Source: Planctomycetota bacterium
GTDB lineage: Bacteria > Planctomycetota > UBA8742 > SKZP01 > JAIOTL01
Assembly (NCBI GenBank): GCA_021106775.1
Contig: JAIOTL010000439.1
Span: 1-15,328, forward strand
Reading direction: 5' to 3'
DNA length: 15,328 bases
Shown here: positions 12,991 through 15,328 of the stretch, piece after piece
Numbering within the stretch: position 1 is the first letter of the stretch
Layout of the letters: the number at the start of each line of letters is the position of its first letter
The notes under the pieces: generated by a model
Seen by the model: only the letters and a program-made list of their open reading frames with translations
Told to the model about the DNA's origin: nothing
Database searches by the model: none
Made by a program: the position numbers and the translations under genes

Positions 12991-15328
12991 TTAGTGGGTT
13001 TGCCCACCCTCACGCTTGATTGCATTTTTCTTGCAGACGATGGTGCAGAATCCGCAGCGTTTGCACATTTCATCATTAATTACTGGTTTGCGCAGAACTG
13101 CATCAATTTCAATCGCCGGGCAGGAGAATGTATTAATACAAACTACCAGGCAATCTTCGTTGCCATATTCGCAAAGTTCCTGGTCAACAACATATTTATT
13201 ATCATTGAGTTCGTCATGCTTTTCCTTTTGCAAGGTACATGGTGCTCGGAAAATCACGCAACGAGTGCCGGTTTCATCAAGTGCATCGAAAAATCCCAGA
13301 ATTGCGTCTTGAAAATTGAAAGGATCAACAATTTCGTATTTGATGTCAAGAGCATCAAGCATTATGTCAATTTTCATGAATTTTGAAGCGCTTTTCTGCC
13401 CGCCGGTCATTGCAATATAATCGTTGTCGAGAATAACAACCAGAACGTTTGAATCGTTGATTTTACTATCGATTATGCCAGGTAAACCCGAATGTAAAAA
13501 CGTTGAATCTCCGATGACAGCAAGCGCCAGTGTGTCCGTAAATCTGCCGATTTCGCTGAAACCCGCTCCCATCCCGATACTTGAACCCATGCAATTAACT
13601 GTTTGAAGCATATTGAAGCCAGCATCAAGACAACCCAGGGTATAACACCCTACATCCCCTGCAATCACGTATTTTTGACCGTAATCTTCAAGAACCGTCT
13701 TCATCACCCAAAATGATGCTTTATGCGGGCATCCGCTGCATAAACTTAGCTCCCGATGTGGCAGTTCAGGTAAAGTTCTCTTGTTGTGCGAAACATCTGT
13801 GTCAACTCCGGGCGATATTTCCTCGACATGCTCTAGTGAATCAGCATGAATGATATTTATGAGAGTTTTCTTCAGCGTGTCAGGATTTAACTCGTCAACT
13901 TCGTCGATTCTGCCATTAATTCTGCCGTACCATTTTTTATTCAAATCTACGAAAAGACTTCTTATTTCCGTTTCGATAAACGCGCTTGTATCCTCTACGA
14001 TGAGTATTTTCTCGACATCTGCAATGTTATCGTGCAGAAAATGTATCGGCAGCGGAAATGCAAAACCAAGTTTCACAAGCCGAATTTTGTTCCACAAACG
14101 CAAGGTATCAACAGCTTCGTACGCGATGGAAAATCCTATCTCGCTTGCGATAATCACAAGTTCAGGTTTTTCTCGTTTATTTTTGCGGCAATTGGGTTCA
14201 CCGTCGATAAGGACGGTTTCATCGTCTGCAAATTCGTTGCGCACTTGCTCAATTAAGTCGAATTTCTCAGATTTATTCAGCCCGAACACTCGATTGAACA
14301 TGTTTTTCTCTGAAATATTTTGTGCCACCTTCATTTTTCCAACTTGACTGCGTTTTTGCGACAGCACAGGCAGATTCACTGCTCGGACGTTTTCAGCATC
14401 CCATTTTATTACTTGTTCAGATTCATCGTCAATTTTCTCGGAATGCTCGCTGAAATGAAGGTCATCCACATCATGCTCAACCTGCACAAGACTTTGCTGA
14501 TGCGCCACGCGAGTTGTTATCCTGATGACAACAATTTGTTTCAAAAGCTCAGATAGATTGAATGCCCATCGCACCATCATTTCTATCTCCGCAGGTGTTG
14601 ACGGTGATAGGACGGGTATATTTGCAGTACGCAGAATCCATCGACTGTCAATGCTTGAGGTTGATGCCAATGCTCCGGGGTCGTCTCCGAGAATCAGCAC
14701 CAAAGAGCCTTTTTCCAATCCTGTATGAGCGAACGTGAGAAGGAAATCTGCAACTATGTTCAAACCATTCTGTTTCATAATCGCCATGGTTTTCGCACCT
14801 GAAAGCGCACATGCTGCAGCTTTTTGGAGCGCGACTGTTTCATTAATAGACCAGCAAGCGTTCAAACCCGTAAAATCATTAGAATCGGATGATGATGAAT
14901 CATGCTGCGATTTTGCCCTGTCAATCAGAATTTCTGCAATCTGCGTTACAGGTGAACCGGGATAAGAATAAACAAATTCAACACCTTCCTGCATTGCGCC
15001 ATATGCTGCCGCTTCATTCCCTGACATCAACCTATAAATCGATGAAAATTCCAATAAATCATCAGTCTCAGAGCTTGAAAAATACTTGAGTGCTTTGAGG
15101 TTGATTGCCAATAATTCGTTCTGAAAAACCTGATGAAGGGCGGTTTTAAGTACTTTTGACGAAAATGGCAGCCATCCTAATTCACTTGCTTTTGAAAGAA
15201 GCAGGATATTGGTGATTTTTTCATTGTCAAAATATTTAATCGCCAAATCTGTCGCATCAATGGTTTCCATCGCTTGTACATCTTCATTTATCTCAGCAAT
15301 TATTTCATCTACGCTCACATTCTGGGCA
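12991..15328 (-). CDS. iorA: Indolepyruvate ferredoxin oxidoreductase alpha subunit with N-terminal gamma domain (5' end outside window)
   Basis: IorA-type enzymes oxidise aryl 2-oxoacids such as indolepyruvate to aryl-acetyl-CoA and reduce ferredoxin. Numbering from a GTG at 15318 (775 residues): residues about 35-82 (KITNILLLSKASELGWLPFS, then LKTALHQVF and LLAINLKALKYF) resemble the C-terminal part of the gamma subunit. The alpha part follows (SGNEAAAYGAM; YPGSP at 119-123). The TPP-binding part has CSGCPHK at 527-533, GDVGCYTLG and GDSTFLHSG at 603-611. A two-cluster ferredoxin domain ends the chain (C752, C755, C758, C762; first cluster C716, C723, C727, C733 with altered spacing). The frame stays open above the GTG (A-Q-N-V) to the window edge, and only about half a gamma domain is visible, so the true start is probably upstream. 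The stop TAA is at 12991-12993. Confidence 0.9.
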   Translation of the reverse strand, partial: AQNVSVDEIIAEINEDVQAMETIDATDLAIKYFDNEKITNILLLSKASELGWLPFSSKVLKTALHQVFQNELLAINLKALKYFSSSETDDLLEFSSIYRLMSGNEAAAYGAMQEGVEFVYSYPGSPVTQIAEILIDRAKSQHDSSSSDSNDFTGLNACWSINETVALQKAAACALSGAKTMAIMKQNGLNIVADFLLTFAHTGLEKGSLVLILGDDPGALASTSSIDSRWILRTANIPVLSPSTPAEIEMMVRWAFNLSELLKQIVVIRITTRVAHQQSLVQVEHDVDDLHFSEHSEKIDDESEQVIKWDAENVRAVNLPVLSQKRSQVGKMKVAQNISEKNMFNRVFGLNKSEKFDLIEQVRNEFADDETVLIDGEPNCRKNKREKPELVIIASEIGFSIAYEAVDTLRLWNKIRLVKLGFAFPLPIHFLHDNIADVEKILIVEDTSAFIETEIRSLFVDLNKKWYGRINGRIDEVDELNPDTLKKTLINIIHADSLEHVEEISPGVDTDVSHNKRTLPELPHRELSLCSGCPHKASFWVMKTVLEDYGQKYVIAGDVGCYTLGCLDAGFNMLQTVNCMGSSIGMGAGFSEIGRFTDTLALAVIGDSTFLHSGLPGIIDSKINDSNVLVVILDNDYIAMTGGQKSASKFMKIDIMLDALDIKYEIVDPFNFQDAILGFFDALDETGTRCVIFRAPCTLQKEKHDELNDNKYVVDQELCEYGNEDCLVVCINTFSCPAIEIDAVLRKPVINDEMCKRCGFCTIVCKKNAIKREGGQTH

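Noticed and set aside
13850..14347. Plus-strand open frame of about 165 codons
   Set aside because: Antisense shadow of iorA, with low-complexity Ser/Phe-rich translation.

Overview
The window looks like chromosome from an anaerobic diderm (LPS-type) bacterium of an uncultured or sparsely described lineage. Three different alpha-type subunits of ferredoxin-dependent 2-oxoacid oxidoreductases lie within 15 kb, which is typical of strict anaerobes. A lipid A-type acyltransferase and a lipoprotein with a lipobox indicate an outer membrane. Base composition is moderately AT-rich. No rRNA or tRNA is visible, and the phylum cannot be fixed from the sequence alone.

Layout. (1) 1-1928, minus strand: a gamma-alpha fused 2-oxoglutarate-type oxidoreductase subunit (korA-like), followed at the left edge by what may be the first codons of its beta partner. 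(2) 1929-2121: divergent promoter region. (3) 2122-3191, plus strand: a vorB-like alpha subunit broken by an apparent one-base deletion, with no partner subunits beside it. (4) 3427-6904, plus strand: lipid A-type acyltransferase, birA, folK and panC, i.e. envelope plus biotin, folate and pantothenate genes. (5) 6905-7104: a short composite repeat element flanked by an 8-bp direct repeat, lying exactly between the stop codons of panC and a convergent gene. (6) 7110-11641: an unrecognised envelope group, made of a lipoprotein (minus), then a six-helix membrane protein, an exported two-helix protein with a probable GATase1-like domain, and a five-helix membrane protein (all plus). (7) 11660-12388: rsmE. 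(8) 12389-12990: 600 bases of nested short repeat elements without genes. (9) 12991 to the right edge, minus strand: an indolepyruvate-type oxidoreductase (iorA) that appears to carry a gamma domain fused at its N-terminus and runs off the window.

How it fits together. The oxidoreductase subunits would oxidise 2-oxoacids from amino-acid or central metabolism to acyl-CoA and reduce ferredoxin. The cofactor genes supply biotin attachment, folate and pantothenate (the CoA precursor). The membrane group at 7.1-11.6 kb is the least explained part; its exported GATase-like protein resembles accessory proteins of ABC-2-type exporters, but no ATPase gene is present here. The most informative non-coding signal is the repeat system: at least three elements share end sequences and each lies between direct repeats of about 9 bp, and two of them contain the palindromic TGTCATTCC...GGAATGACA unit.
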